A stretch of 64,000 nt of DNA from Martinezella rhizogenes (lineage in GTDB: Bacteria > Pseudomonadota > Alphaproteobacteria > Rhizobiales > Rhizobiaceae), in the NCBI GenBank assembly GCA_013322215.1, contig JAAMEZ010000003.1, forward strand, positions 1-64,000, in the 5' to 3' direction. A program made the translations under genes and the position numbers. Every line of letters starts with the position of its first letter. Positions within the stretch are counted from its first letter, which is position 1. The notes under the pieces are model-generated. The model ran no database searches. It was not told the DNA's origin and saw nothing but the letters and a program-made list of their open reading frames with translations. This document shows positions 53,752 through 62,726 of this stretch, piece by piece.

Positions 53752-54738
53752 CTATCCATTCCCTCGCCGAGGCTGTCTGACGGTCTCGGACGGCATCTCG
53801 CCAAAGGATTGATAGTAAAGCGCTGCGAAGCGGCCCATGTGAGAAAATCCCCAATCGCGCGCGATGTCGGCAACCAGCCGCGAATGGCTCGAATCCATCA
53901 GCGTTCTGCGCGCGCCCTGCAGTCGTATGTTGCGCAAGTAGCCAAGAGGCGTTGTGTTCTTGAACTGCTGAAACGCGGCCTGCAAAGACCGCACGCTCGT
54001 TCCAGTTTCCCTGGCGATATCGGCCATCCTGATGTCTGCACCGGCATTGGCGTGCATATATTCCATCGCTCGCTTCAATTGCCTCGGGATGGCCGGTGAT
54101 GCCGGCCGTTGCAACTGTGCCGAATAGTTGTGCGGGACGCTTTCAAGAAGAGCGATCATCATCGCCTGCAGAAGGCATTCGCTGAATGCAGCGGAGGATC
54201 GTTCTGTGCCGCCTGCCGCGAGATCCTGCCAGATCAGATTTCCAAGCGCTGCGATCTGCATCCCTCGCCCCGACATCAGATCGACTGGGCCGGTGAATTT
54301 CAAATCATCTGGAACCGGTGCGTCCAGCAACTCGCTGAGCTGCCGAACCATAGCCGACTTTTCGAATGCGATACCCATATGGCCGCGCTGTTCGAACAAC
54401 GTCAGATGTTCGAAAGATGACATATCGGCCAGCAGGCCCCTGCCCGGCAGCGACTCCAGTTGCCGCCCTTTAGCGTCGATCAACATCTTCCCAGCAGTCG
54501 GTAGATAAAGGCCGTAAGCATCGGGACCACCGGACAGCTTGACACTCATGCCGGAATGACATTTCCCGCGCCAGACGCTGCAGGAACCGATCGTATAGTG
54601 ACGATCCACCACTGAAATCGTGCCGCGCTTACTAAGAGGCTCGACAATGGCAGGAAACAAGGTTCTCGCATAATGCGCCGTCATCTCCTCGGCATCGGCC
54701 TTGTCGACTTTGAATACCGAGCGCGTCGCGTAGGTCAA
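53752..54738 (-). CDS. AraC-family transcriptional regulator
   Basis: A 328-residue regulator. The N-terminal part (about 30-200) resembles the AraC_binding_2 ligand-sensing domain. The C-terminal 100 residues carry the double helix-turn-helix: NAGADIRMADIARETGTSVRSLQAAFQQFKNTTPLGYLRNIRLQGARRTL then VADIARDWGFSHMGRFAALYYQSFGEMPSETVRQ. The target is not evident; the AT-rich region upstream (54739-55124) faces the ABC operon, but that operon also carries LacI-type operators. Confidence 0.88.
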   Translation of the reverse strand: MTYATRSVFKVDKADAEEMTAHYARTLFPAIVEPLSKRGTISVVDRHYTIGSCSVWRGKCHSGMSVKLSGGPDAYGLYLPTAGKMLIDAKGRQLESLPGRGLLADMSSFEHLTLFEQRGHMGIAFEKSAMVRQLSELLDAPVPDDLKFTGPVDLMSGRGMQIAALGNLIWQDLAAGGTERSSAAFSECLLQAMMIALLESVPHNYSAQLQRPASPAIPRQLKRAMEYMHANAGADIRMADIARETGTSVRSLQAAFQQFKNTTPLGYLRNIRLQGARRTLMDSSHSRLVADIARDWGFSHMGRFAALYYQSFGEMPSETVRQPRRGNG

Positions 54739-55124
54739 ATGATCCCCTCATGTGCTGCATCAGCGGATCATCTTTCAGACTTCAATTATTTCCCTGAAAG
54801 TAAATCCCTGCCCACATCCCTGCATGAAATAATTCTAGATGATAAACAAAATCAATGCACCAAACAATAAATATTACAATTGCAACCATATGGATATATC
54901 AGCATATCATTGCTATATGTATTTTGATTATACTTATATTATTTCATAATATGATCTCACCTTCAGGAATATATTTTATACCTAAACCAACATTTCGGTT
55001 AATACGTGAACTTTCCCACACTCCGACACCAGGTCCCTGAGTATTCCTCAGCTGCCTTCGAGCCTCTTGACGGAATGTTATCGATAACATAGCCTCTTCT
55101 CATCGAAGCTTTGGGAGGAGCAGG
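54739..55124. other. AT-rich regulatory spacer before the second ABC operon
   Basis: 386 bases, of which about 54780-55015 are strikingly A+T-rich compared with the flanks. A short hydrophobic reading frame (54855-55040) falls in it but has no ribosome-binding site and is biased by composition. The right end carries a 16-base palindrome (55075-55090). It probably holds the promoters of both the AraC gene and the ABC operon. Confidence 0.55.
55075..55090. promoter_or_regulatory. LacI-type operator, copy 1 (ABC operon)
   Basis: ATGTTATCGATAACAT is a perfect 16-base palindrome 34 bases before the ABC ATPase start. The same sequence occurs at 63499-63514 and a near copy at 60846-60861 before the LacI gene, which makes this a strong operator candidate for that regulator. 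Confidence 0.78.
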
Positions 55125-56621
55125 ATGGACGACGGAAAGCTGCTCGAATTTTCCGATATCACCAAGGAATTTGGCGGAACGCGCGCGCTGTCGAATGTAT
55201 CTCTTGACCTGCAGCGGGGCGAAATCCTCGCGCTTCTCGGAGAGAACGGCGCCGGCAAATCGACGCTCATCAAGACTTTGGCTGGCATCTACAAGCCGGA
55301 TGGCGGTCAGATCCTGTTTCGCGGCAAGCCTTATCATCATCGCCCGCCGCAACCCAACCAGCGCCAGCCGGTCGCCTTTATCCATCAGGATCTCGGGCTG
55401 ATCGAATGGATGACGGTGGGTGAGAATGTCGGGCTTGCGCAGGGCTATTCTCTGCGCGGCAAACTGATCGACTGGCGCGCGACGGAACGGCGTACCGCCG
55501 AGGCGCTGAAGCTGGTCGGCTGCGATTTCGATCCATCGACCCGCGTCCAGGAGCTGACCCGCACCGAAAAGTCGCTTGTCGCAATCGCCCGCGCGCTAGC
55601 CGTCGAGGCGGATGTGCTGGTTCTCGATGAGCCGACGGCGAGCTTGCCCGCCGACGAGGTCGAAAAGCTCTTCGCCGCCATCCGCCCGCTGAAAGAGCGC
55701 GGCGTCGCCATGATCTACGTCTCGCATCGTCTTGACGAGATTTTCCGCATTGCCGATCGCGTTGCCGTGTTGCGTGACGGTCAGCTGGTAGGTCAGAAGC
55801 CGGTTTCCGAGACGACGCCGGATGAGCTTATCCGCATGATCGTCGGACGCAAGGCGGACCAGCTGTTCGTCAAGGCGGAAAGAAGCGCAGGCCCTGCGAT
55901 CGTTTCGGTGAAGGAGCTTTCGTGCCGCGGCGCCGGACCCGTATCCTTCGATATCCGCCAAGGTGAGCTGCTTGGCCTCGTTGGCTTGCGGGGCGCTGGA
56001 CAGGAATTGATCGGCCGTGCGCTGTTCGGTTGCGAACCGTCGCAGGGCAGCGTTCGCTTGAATGGGGCGGTACCCAATCTTTCCAGCACCGTCGCCGCGA
56101 TGGCTTCGGGAATCGGGCTGATCGCCAGGGATCGGACCGAAGAGTCCGTCGCCATGTCCCTCAGCCTGCGCGAAAATACCTTCCTCAATCCGGGCGCCTC
56201 GGGACGAAGCCTGTTTTCGTTCCTGTCCCCGCGCCGCGAAGCGGAAGCGGCCTATTCCCTCGGGAGCCGCGTCGGCCTCAGGCCCAACGATCAGAGCCTT
56301 GCCATCGAGGCGCTGTCGGGCGGCAATCAGCAGAAGGTCGTCGTGGGACGATGGCTGGCGACAGGCCGCAAATTGCTGATTGCCGAGGATCCGACTGCCG
56401 GTGTCGATGTTGGCGCCAAGGCCGACATTTATCGGCTGATCGCCGAGGCGGTCGAGGCGGGCCTTGCCGTTCTCGTCGTCTCCACGGATTTCGAGGAGAT
56501 CGCTCATATCTGCCATCGTGCCCTGGTGTTTTCGCGCGGGAGAATCGTGCGCGAACTCAGCGGTGCCGACCTTACAACGCCGGCGGTCATCGCCGCCGCA
56601 TCTGCATCAGAAGCGGCCTGA
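55125..56621 (+). CDS. Second ribose-type sugar ABC transporter, double ATP-binding protein
   Basis: A 498-residue two-domain ABC ATPase. Domain 1: Walker A GENGAGKST, signature-like LTRTEKSLVAIARALAVEAD, Walker B VLVLDEPTASLP. Domain 2: degenerate Walker A GLRGAGQELIGRALFG as usual in this class, then LSGGNQQKVVVGRWLA and EDPTAGVDVGAKADIYRL, where the Walker B Asp-Glu reads Glu-Asp (IAEDPTAG). A GGGAGGAGCAGG site precedes the ATG. Operator copy 1 is just upstream. Confidence 0.9.
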   Translation: MDDGKLLEFSDITKEFGGTRALSNVSLDLQRGEILALLGENGAGKSTLIKTLAGIYKPDGGQILFRGKPYHHRPPQPNQRQPVAFIHQDLGLIEWMTVGENVGLAQGYSLRGKLIDWRATERRTAEALKLVGCDFDPSTRVQELTRTEKSLVAIARALAVEADVLVLDEPTASLPADEVEKLFAAIRPLKERGVAMIYVSHRLDEIFRIADRVAVLRDGQLVGQKPVSETTPDELIRMIVGRKADQLFVKAERSAGPAIVSVKELSCRGAGPVSFDIRQGELLGLVGLRGAGQELIGRALFGCEPSQGSVRLNGAVPNLSSTVAAMASGIGLIARDRTEESVAMSLSLRENTFLNPGASGRSLFSFLSPRREAEAAYSLGSRVGLRPNDQSLAIEALSGGNQQKVVVGRWLATGRKLLIAEDPTAGVDVGAKADIYRLIAEAVEAGLAVLVVSTDFEEIAHICHRALVFSRGRIVRELSGADLTTPAVIAAASASEAA

Positions 56622-56637
56622 ACCGGAGGAGAACACC

Positions 56638-57708
56638 ATGCAATCGATCGAATCCAACGCGCTCGAGCCGACCCGCGCCGAGCTTTCGGCCATGAGCTTC
56701 GGCCAGAAGATCCAGCGCCTGCTGCCCGTCTATGGCCTCGTCATCCTGACGGTCTTGCTGATCCTGCTTTTCTCGATTCTTTTGCCGCAGACCTTCCCGA
56801 CGATGCTCAATCTGCGTTCGATCATTTCGGACAAGACGATCATCGCCATCCTGTCGCTTGCGGCGATGATCCCGATGGCGGCAGGCCGCATCGACCTGAC
56901 GATCGGCTATGGCATCGTACTCTGGCATGTGCTCGCGATCAGCCTGCAGACGATGTTCGGGCTGCCCTGGCCGGTTGCCGTCCTGATCGTCATCGCGCTT
57001 GGCGCGCTGACCGGCTTCCTGAACGGTCTTCTCGTGGAGATCGCCAAGATCGACAGCTTCATCGCAACACTCGGCACGGGCACGGTCCTCTATGCCATCG
57101 CGCTCTGGCATACCGGCGGACGGCAGGTGGTGGGCATGTTGCCGCAGGGGTTTTATGCGCTGAACGGTACGATGGTCTTCGGACTGCCGATCACCGGCAT
57201 CTATGTCCTTGCCCTCGCCTTCATCATGTGGATCGTCCTCGAATATCTGCCGATCGGCCGTTACATCTATGCGATCGGCGCCAATCCGAAGGCGGCTGCG
57301 CTCAACGGCATTCCCGTCCGCCGCTTCGTCATCGGCGCCTTCGTCACCTCGGGCACCCTTGCCGCCATCGCGGGCGTCCTGCTGGCGTCCAAGCTGCGTA
57401 TCGGTCAGGCAAGCGTCGGGCTTGAATATCTTTTGCCCGCGCTGGTCGGCGCATTCCTCGGATCAACCACCATCAAGCCGGGCCGCGTCAACGTCTGGGG
57501 CACGATGATCGGCGTCATCATCCTGGCGGTCGGCATCGCCGGTATCCAGCAATTCGGCGGCTCCTTCTATGTCGAGCCTCTGTTCAACGGCGTGACCCTG
57601 CTGGTCGCCATCGGCATTGCCGGTTACGCCCAACGCCGCCGCAGCCATGCCGGACGCATGGCGCCGGCTCAAGCAGCACAGCTCTCCGCCAAGCCGGCGG
57701 AGAAGTGA
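56638..57708 (+). CDS. Second ribose-type sugar ABC transporter, permease
   Basis: A 356-residue inner-membrane protein with a cytosolic N-terminal tail of about 40 residues and 8-10 helices. Diagnostic stretches are NLRSIISDKTIIAILSLAAMIPMAAGRIDLTIGY, GRYIYAIGANPKAAALNGIPVRRFVIGA and PALVGAFLGSTTIKPGRVNVWGTMIGV. The start at 56638 follows GGAGGAG. It is 16 bases after the ATPase gene. Confidence 0.92.
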   Translation: MQSIESNALEPTRAELSAMSFGQKIQRLLPVYGLVILTVLLILLFSILLPQTFPTMLNLRSIISDKTIIAILSLAAMIPMAAGRIDLTIGYGIVLWHVLAISLQTMFGLPWPVAVLIVIALGALTGFLNGLLVEIAKIDSFIATLGTGTVLYAIALWHTGGRQVVGMLPQGFYALNGTMVFGLPITGIYVLALAFIMWIVLEYLPIGRYIYAIGANPKAAALNGIPVRRFVIGAFVTSGTLAAIAGVLLASKLRIGQASVGLEYLLPALVGAFLGSTTIKPGRVNVWGTMIGVIILAVGIAGIQQFGGSFYVEPLFNGVTLLVAIGIAGYAQRRRSHAGRMAPAQAAQLSAKPAEK

Positions 57709-57748
57709 AGATCATCAGAAATTCGAATGTCCAAAGGGAGGAGAAGAC

Positions 57749-58843
57749 ATGAACCGTAGACAATTCCTGCAGGTAACAACCGCAGCACTGGTGCTTTGCG
57801 CCGGTCAGGCCTATGCCGATCCGATGGCGGATGCGAAGGCCGTCGTCGACAAATATGCAACCCCGGTCACCAAATGGGACGGCCCGACCACCGGTCCGAA
57901 GGCGCAGGCCGGCAAGACCATCGTCGTGCTCGCAGGCGACCTCAAGAACGGCGGCATTCTCGGCGTCAGCAACGGCGTCGAGGAGGCGGCAAAGGCGATC
58001 GGCTGGCAGGTGAAGGTCCTCGATGGCGCGGGCTCCATCGGCGGCCGCACGGCAGCCTTCGGTCAGGCGATAGCGCTGCAGCCTGCCGGCATCATCATCG
58101 ATGGCTTCGACGCCGTCGAACAGGCCCCGGCACTGGAACAGGCGAAGGCAGCCAAGATCCCCTTGGTCGCCTGGCATGCCGGCCCGACCATCGGCCCCGA
58201 CGACAAGAACGGCCTGTTCGCCAATGTCAGCACCGACGCCATGGAAGTCTCGAAGGCAGCAGCCGATTGGGCATTCGTCGATGCCAAGGGCAAGCCGGGC
58301 GTCATCATCTTCACCGACTCCACTTATGCGATCGCCATCGCCAAGGCGGACAAGATGAAGCAGGAGATCGAGCGGCTCGGCGGCAAGGTGCTCGAATATG
58401 TCGACACTCCGATCGCAGAGACGTCGCAGCGCATGCCGCAGCTCACCACCTCGCTGCTGCAGAAATACGGAGACAGCTGGACACATTCGCTGGCGATCAA
58501 TGACCTTTATTTCGACTTCATGGGTCCTTCGCTTGCCTCCGCCGGCAAGAGCGGCACCGATGCGCCGATCAATGTCGCAGCTGGCGACGGTTCGCAATCG
58601 GCCTATGAGCGCATCCGTGCCGGCCAGTTCCAGAAGGTCACAGTGGCTGAGCCGCTCAATCTCCAGGGCTGGCAATTGGTCGACGAACTCAATCGCGCCT
58701 TCGCCGGCGAAAAGTGGTCCGGCTACCTCTCGCCGCTGCATGTCGTGACGGCAGACAACATCCAGTCGGACGGCGGCCCGAAGAATACCTTCGATCCGGA
58801 CAACGGCTACAAGGACGAATATAAGAAGATCTGGGGCAAGTAA
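57749..58843 (+). CDS. Second sugar ABC transporter, periplasmic binding protein with Tat-like signal
   Basis: A 364-residue Peripla_BP_4 protein. The signal begins MNRRQFLQVTTAALVLCAG; the RRQFLQ segment fits the twin-arginine (Tat) consensus, with cleavage probably after QAYA. Ligand loops include GIIIDGFDAVEQAPALEQA, IPLVAWHAGPTIGP and VAAGDGSQSAYERIR. GGGAGGAGAAG precedes the ATG. The substrate is not given by sequence; the regulon suggests a sugar acid or related compound. Sec export remains possible. Confidence 0.9.
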   Translation: MNRRQFLQVTTAALVLCAGQAYADPMADAKAVVDKYATPVTKWDGPTTGPKAQAGKTIVVLAGDLKNGGILGVSNGVEEAAKAIGWQVKVLDGAGSIGGRTAAFGQAIALQPAGIIIDGFDAVEQAPALEQAKAAKIPLVAWHAGPTIGPDDKNGLFANVSTDAMEVSKAAADWAFVDAKGKPGVIIFTDSTYAIAIAKADKMKQEIERLGGKVLEYVDTPIAETSQRMPQLTTSLLQKYGDSWTHSLAINDLYFDFMGPSLASAGKSGTDAPINVAAGDGSQSAYERIRAGQFQKVTVAEPLNLQGWQLVDELNRAFAGEKWSGYLSPLHVVTADNIQSDGGPKNTFDPDNGYKDEYKKIWGK

Positions 58844-58861
58844 TCACGCCCGGAATAAAGC

Positions 58862-58883
58862 AAGGGCCCTTCAACGGGGCCTT
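58862..58883 (+). terminator. Terminator-like hairpin after the second ABC operon
   Basis: AAGGGCCC and GGGGCCTT pair with one mismatch around a 6-base loop, 18 bases past the binding-protein stop. The following CATTCTG gives only a weak U-run, so termination may be partial or Rho-aided. Confidence 0.5.
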
Positions 58884-59118
58884 CATTCTGCTCTCTGGCG
58901 TCAGCAAAACCCGGCTATGGAATGTCGGGTTTTGTGGCGCACCTGTCATAAGCGCCGCTGCCTATACGGATGCATCTATGTCGTGATCCATCCGCCATCC
59001 GGCAGCCAGGATCAAAGCTGATCTGGCTTTCTATATGCATCACGGCTTTTGGAAGTCAGCCGCGATGGAGTAGATTGTTTATTCCAAGAGAGTGCCAAAT
59101 GGCGCGGATTTCTCGACG

Positions 59119-59553
59119 TTAGAAGCATAAGGGGTTTTCCGCCACGAGATGCGCGGCGCTATTTTGATGGCCGAGCTGACGGAAATGCCTATTCGTTTCG
59201 CAGGCAACAATGGCCTCCCTCAGCATTTCAGGGCAATTCAATACTCGAAGATCGCAAAATCCCATAAACCACCGCTCGTCGGCGATGACGTTCAATGTAA
59301 TGAGAACCATGGCAACGGTTCCGCCTTTGAACTCTGATACCGAAAAGGCACCCGGTCGAACGAAAATCGGAGGCCGGGTATTCAGCATATGCTCGTATTC
59401 GGCCTTGCCTATTTCAAACCACTCACCTGCGTAAGCCGTGTCGATGTAGTGCTTCTGAAAAGATTGCTGATCATAACGATTTAATAGGACCAAAATATCG
59501 GAACGACTGGCAACTCTTGGGAAAACTTTACGAAATGGCGGATGACTCAACAT
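59119..59553 (-). CDS. Hypothetical protein, possibly DUF1419-like
   Basis: About 144 residues if started at ATG 59553 (LSHPPFRKVFPRVASRSDILVLLNRYD); an in-frame start at 59661 is also possible. It has a pattern like the rhizobial plasmid family DUF1419: YAGEWFEIGKAEYEHMLNTRPPIFVRPGAFSVSEF, then a hydrophobic strand AMVLITLNVI, DERWFMGFCDLR and CPEMLREAIVACE. The match is from memory, not from a search. No ribosome-binding site is strong. It sits between the ABC operon and the LacI gene without an obvious link to either. Confidence 0.5.
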   Translation of the reverse strand: MLSHPPFRKVFPRVASRSDILVLLNRYDQQSFQKHYIDTAYAGEWFEIGKAEYEHMLNTRPPIFVRPGAFSVSEFKGGTVAMVLITLNVIADERWFMGFCDLRVLNCPEMLREAIVACETNRHFRQLGHQNSAAHLVAENPLCF

Positions 59554-59816
59554 CGTAATCGCACTTAACAAATTCAACCAGCTGGGTGTCCCGTGCAGTG
59601 ACCACCTGCTCGGACCAAAATAGTAAGAGCGATAAACTAGATCGGCAGACGAGCATTTCAAGGAAATTGAAACGGGCTGAAACGTCGATGGGCTTCGGTG
59701 CCGACGATATATGCATTCAGCCTTTCACGATCCGATGTTGTCGTCCGCACCTGCTGGAATCGGAACACAATCAACAGCGGGGTAGGTTGCAGGTTTGGCG
59801 GTTTCGCTGGCAAAGG

Positions 59817-60836
59817 TTAAGGCGCGCGACTGCTATCGCGGGCAATCAGCTGCGGGGAAATTTTAACATTGCCCGCCTGCTCTACTCCATCGAGGATATC
59901 GAGGATCAATTGCGCAGTCCGCTCGCCGATCTCGCGCGCAAAGGCGTTGATCGTCGTCAATGTCGGCACGCAGACCTCTCCGATCTCATAATTGCCAAAA
60001 CCGCCGATGGAAAAGCGATCAGGCACAGGAATTGCGAGCCGACGACATTCGGTAAGTGCACCGTAGGCGGCAAGGTCAGAGACACAGACGATGGCGTCCG
60101 TGTCGGGATAGAGCCCGATCAGCTTCGCCATGGCGTCGGCGCCTTCCCGCATCGAGATCGGCGGCGATCCGGCTGCGATTAATCTCGACGCATCAAGGCC
60201 ATGCGCCTGCATCGCCGCAATGAATCCCAGCCTGCGTTCGCTGCCGCGTGAATCTCGCTGAACATCACCCCCGATGAAGGCGATGCGACGACAGCCGAGT
60301 GCAACGAAATGATCGACCATATCGCGCATGACGGCCCTGTTCGAAAAACCGACATAGTGGCCGATCGGATCTGTCGGGATATCCCAGGTCTCGATCACGG
60401 GGATCGCAACGGTCTGCAGAAGTCTGCGAGCGCGCTCCGTATGCGTGCCGCCGGTCACGACGATCGCCTGCGGCTTGCGGCGAAGCAGCTGCTCGATCAG
60501 CCGCTCCTCCTCCTCGACATTGTAGTTCGTGTAGCCAAGCAGGATCTGCATGTCCCGCTTGGACAGGGTGTCCGAGAGGCCGCCGACCGTATCCGCGAAA
60601 TTGGCATTGTTGATGGAAGGAATGGTGACGGCAACAAAGCCAGACTTTTGCGAGCGCAGATTGGAAGCCGTGCTATCGAAGACATAGCCCAGCTCCTCCG
60701 CCGCCTTCAGGATGGCTTCGCGTGTCTCCGGGCTGACCAGGCTGTCGGCCTTGAAGGCGCGCGACACCGTCATGGGAGAAACTCCCATGACGCGGGCTAT
60801 GTCTGCCATGGTAGGCGTTTTGCGATCGTTACTCAT
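59817..60836 (-). CDS. LacI-family transcriptional repressor
   Basis: A 339-residue regulator. Residues about 8-55 form the LacI helix-turn-helix and hinge (TMADIARVMGVSPMTVSRAFKAD, SPETREAILKAAEELGYV), followed by a periplasmic-binding-like effector domain with VAVTIPSINNANFADTVGG and IVCVSDLAAYGALTECRRLAIPVPDRFSIGGFGNYEIG. It resembles the GntR (gluconate) branch. The start ATG is at 60836; the preceding TTG is ignored. A near copy of the regulon palindrome lies 10 bases upstream, implying autoregulation. Confidence 0.92.
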   Translation of the reverse strand: MSNDRKTPTMADIARVMGVSPMTVSRAFKADSLVSPETREAILKAAEELGYVFDSTASNLRSQKSGFVAVTIPSINNANFADTVGGLSDTLSKRDMQILLGYTNYNVEEEERLIEQLLRRKPQAIVVTGGTHTERARRLLQTVAIPVIETWDIPTDPIGHYVGFSNRAVMRDMVDHFVALGCRRIAFIGGDVQRDSRGSERRLGFIAAMQAHGLDASRLIAAGSPPISMREGADAMAKLIGLYPDTDAIVCVSDLAAYGALTECRRLAIPVPDRFSIGGFGNYEIGEVCVPTLTTINAFAREIGERTAQLILDILDGVEQAGNVKISPQLIARDSSRAP

Positions 60837-60845
60837 CAATGGCCT

Positions 60846-60861
60846 ATGTTATCGTTACCAT
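60846..60861. promoter_or_regulatory. LacI-type operator, copy 2 (lacI gene)
   Basis: ATGTTATCGTTACCAT differs from the perfect palindrome at two positions (14 of 16 identical to the copies at 55075 and 63499). It lies just upstream of the LacI start, consistent with weaker autoregulatory binding. Confidence 0.7.
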
Positions 60862-60970
60862 CAGAGTAATATGCCTCTTCCCAGAATGGCAAGAGGCGGT
60901 TTCAGGTATCCCGCCATGCGAGCAAAACGCCACTGGCGCTGCGCATCGGAAAGCGTCGTCCGATGGGGGT

Positions 60971-61303
60971 CTATAGCTGGAACTCATGTGCCAGCGTCAC
61001 ATGATGATGGATGCGTCCTTCGAAAAAGCGCGAGAGAACCTCCTCCGTCGCCGCCCGTGCCTCGGTGCGCGCCGGGCTTGCAAGGGCCTTCTCCACGGCG
61101 GCCATGTCCGGATAGTTCACGGCCAAAATCATCGGGAACTCCGGGGCGCCTTCATCGCGCGCCTCAGCAAAGGTAACCCGCACGTCGAGGGCACCCGGAA
61201 ACTGCTTCCACTTCGGCAGGATGGTTTCCATGACAGCCGTTCGAAACGCCTCTGCCTCCCCTTCCCTGACCTTGCCTTCGAATAGTGCATATCGTGTAAT
61301 CAT
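60971..61303 (-). CDS. Small alpha-beta barrel protein (Dabb/EthD-like)
   Basis: A 110-residue protein with a ferredoxin-like alpha-beta pattern: ITRYALFEGKVREGEAEAFRTAVMETILPKWKQFPGALDVRVTFA, FPMILAVNYPDMAAVEKALASPARTEAR, ending FFEGRIHHHVTLAHEFQL. Dabb and EthD proteins form dimeric barrels; roles range from enzyme accessory to lyases. It overlaps the upstream beta-hydroxyacid dehydrogenase by four bases (ATGA), so it belongs to that operon and may be an isomerase- or mutarotase-like helper; function is unknown. Confidence 0.68.
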   Translation of the reverse strand: MITRYALFEGKVREGEAEAFRTAVMETILPKWKQFPGALDVRVTFAEARDEGAPEFPMILAVNYPDMAAVEKALASPARTEARAATEEVLSRFFEGRIHHHVTLAHEFQL

Positions 61304-62187
61304 CCGGCGATCTCCTTGTTCGGCCCTTTGAAGAATTCCATCAATGCAGCCTGATCTTCACCGCCGAGCCCGGACGCCGTCAGCATGCGGTGTATCTCGG
61401 CACAGACGGCCGTCAGCGGCATGGCGGTATTGGTCCTACGGGCCAGATCCTGAGCGCCGTTCAGATCCTTGACCATATTGTCGATCCGGCCGGTGCGGCG
61501 ATAATCCCTGGCGACATAGCGCGGCATATATTCCTGCAGAATGGCACTGTCGGCCCGCCCGCCCTTCAGCGCCTGCGGGATTTTCGCTGCATCGACGCCG
61601 GCATCGAGCGCCAGTTGGGTGGCTTCCGCGACGGCGAGGAAATTCAACGCGCAAAGAACCTGATTGATGAGCTTCGTCGTCTGGCCCGCACCGACAGGAC
61701 CCATATGTGTATAGTTCGAGGCCACATGGCGCAGGACTTGATGCGCGTCCGCGACATCCTGCTCGCTGCCGCCGGCCATCAATGTCAACTGTCCGATCAA
61801 AGCCTTCGGCGCCCCACCGGAAAGCGGGCTATCCACCCAGCGCAATCCCTTTTCTGCCGCTTCGGCCGATAGTGCCTTCGTCGCATCGGGATCGATCGAC
61901 GACATATCGATGATCAGCGTGCCTGCTCTTGCACCTGCGGCAACACCTTCGGGTCCGAATACGGCGGCATGGACGATCCTCGGGGAATTGAGGCTGAGGA
62001 CGACAAAATCGGAAATGGCTGCCGCTGCGGCCGCACTGGCGGCAGCCGTAGCGCCTTTTGCCGTCAGAGCCGCAACCTTATCCTTGTCGAGATCGAAAAC
62101 CGTCAGCTGATTGCCGGTCTCCGCCAGGCGAGCGCCGATCGCTCCGCCCATTGCGCCTGCGCCGATCAGCGCTACCTTGTTGCTCAT
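61300..62187 (-). CDS. NAD(P)-dependent beta-hydroxyacid dehydrogenase (HIBADH family)
   Basis: A 295-residue two-domain enzyme. N-terminal Rossmann fold with IGAGAMGGAIGARLAETG, the substrate-binding segment DSPLSGGAPKALIGQLTLMAGG and the catalytic Lys in GAGQTTKLINQ. Relatives include tartronate semialdehyde reductase, 3-hydroxyisobutyrate dehydrogenase and L-threonate dehydrogenase. It overlaps gluconokinase by four bases upstream and the Dabb-like gene by four downstream, so it is part of the sugar-acid operon. The precise substrate is not certain. Confidence 0.85.
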   Translation of the reverse strand: MSNKVALIGAGAMGGAIGARLAETGNQLTVFDLDKDKVAALTAKGATAAASAAAAAAISDFVVLSLNSPRIVHAAVFGPEGVAAGARAGTLIIDMSSIDPDATKALSAEAAEKGLRWVDSPLSGGAPKALIGQLTLMAGGSEQDVADAHQVLRHVASNYTHMGPVGAGQTTKLINQVLCALNFLAVAEATQLALDAGVDAAKIPQALKGGRADSAILQEYMPRYVARDYRRTGRIDNMVKDLNGAQDLARRTNTAMPLTAVCAEIHRMLTASGLGGEDQAALMEFFKGPNKEIAG

Positions 62188-62726
62188 AATTGCGTTTCCT
62201 CCAAGCTTGCAATGATGGCCGCAACGACGACATCCAGCGGCCGATCGATATCGACGGTGATCGCGAGTTCGTCGGCTCCGGGCGGCTCGAGCGCGGCAAA
62301 TTGGCTGTCAAGCAACGCCGGCGGCATGAAATGATCGCGCCTTGCCTGCAGACGCCTCAGGATAGTTTCCCTTGAACCGGCGAGATGGATGAACGAAACC
62401 GGCGCACCGACAACCTCGCGGATCCGGTCGCGATAGATGCGCTTCAGTGCCGAACATCCGATCAGCGCCGTATCATCCGCCAAAGCCAGGCATTGACCGA
62501 TCTTGTCGAGCCAGGGCCATCGATCGGCATCCGTCAAAGGAATGCCGGCACTCATCCTGGCAACATTGGCTGCGGGATGAAGATCATCCCCATCGACATA
62601 GATGCCGGCAAGGCGCTGCGCGAGCGCTAAGCCAACCGACGACTTGCCGCAGCCGCTGACGCCCATGACGACGAAGCGGCGCAGTGCCGCGCCATCAGAG
62701 TGAAGCTGTGATGCCGCCGTCGACAT
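62184..62726 (-). CDS. Gluconokinase (GntK/IdnK family)
   Basis: A 180-residue P-loop kinase that phosphorylates gluconate to 6-phosphogluconate. Seen: Walker A GVSGCGKSS, YVDGDDLHPAANVARMSAGIPLTDADRWPWL (gluconate pocket), ALIGCSALKRIYRDRIR and FMPPALLDSQFAALEPPGADE. The start is debatable: ATG at 62726 keeps the first strand (ALRRFVVMGVSG) but overlaps the SDR gene by 32 bases; ATG at 62666 would cut into that strand. The stop overlaps the next gene by four bases. Confidence 0.9.
   Translation of the reverse strand: MSTAASQLHSDGAALRRFVVMGVSGCGKSSVGLALAQRLAGIYVDGDDLHPAANVARMSAGIPLTDADRWPWLDKIGQCLALADDTALIGCSALKRIYRDRIREVVGAPVSFIHLAGSRETILRRLQARRDHFMPPALLDSQFAALEPPGADELAITVDIDRPLDVVVAAIIASLEETQL

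Noticed and set aside
54855-55040. A short hydrophobic peptide frame with a membrane-like segment
   Set aside because: The hydrophobic run follows from A+T-rich codons (Ile, Leu) in an AT-rich spacer; no ribosome-binding site is seen.
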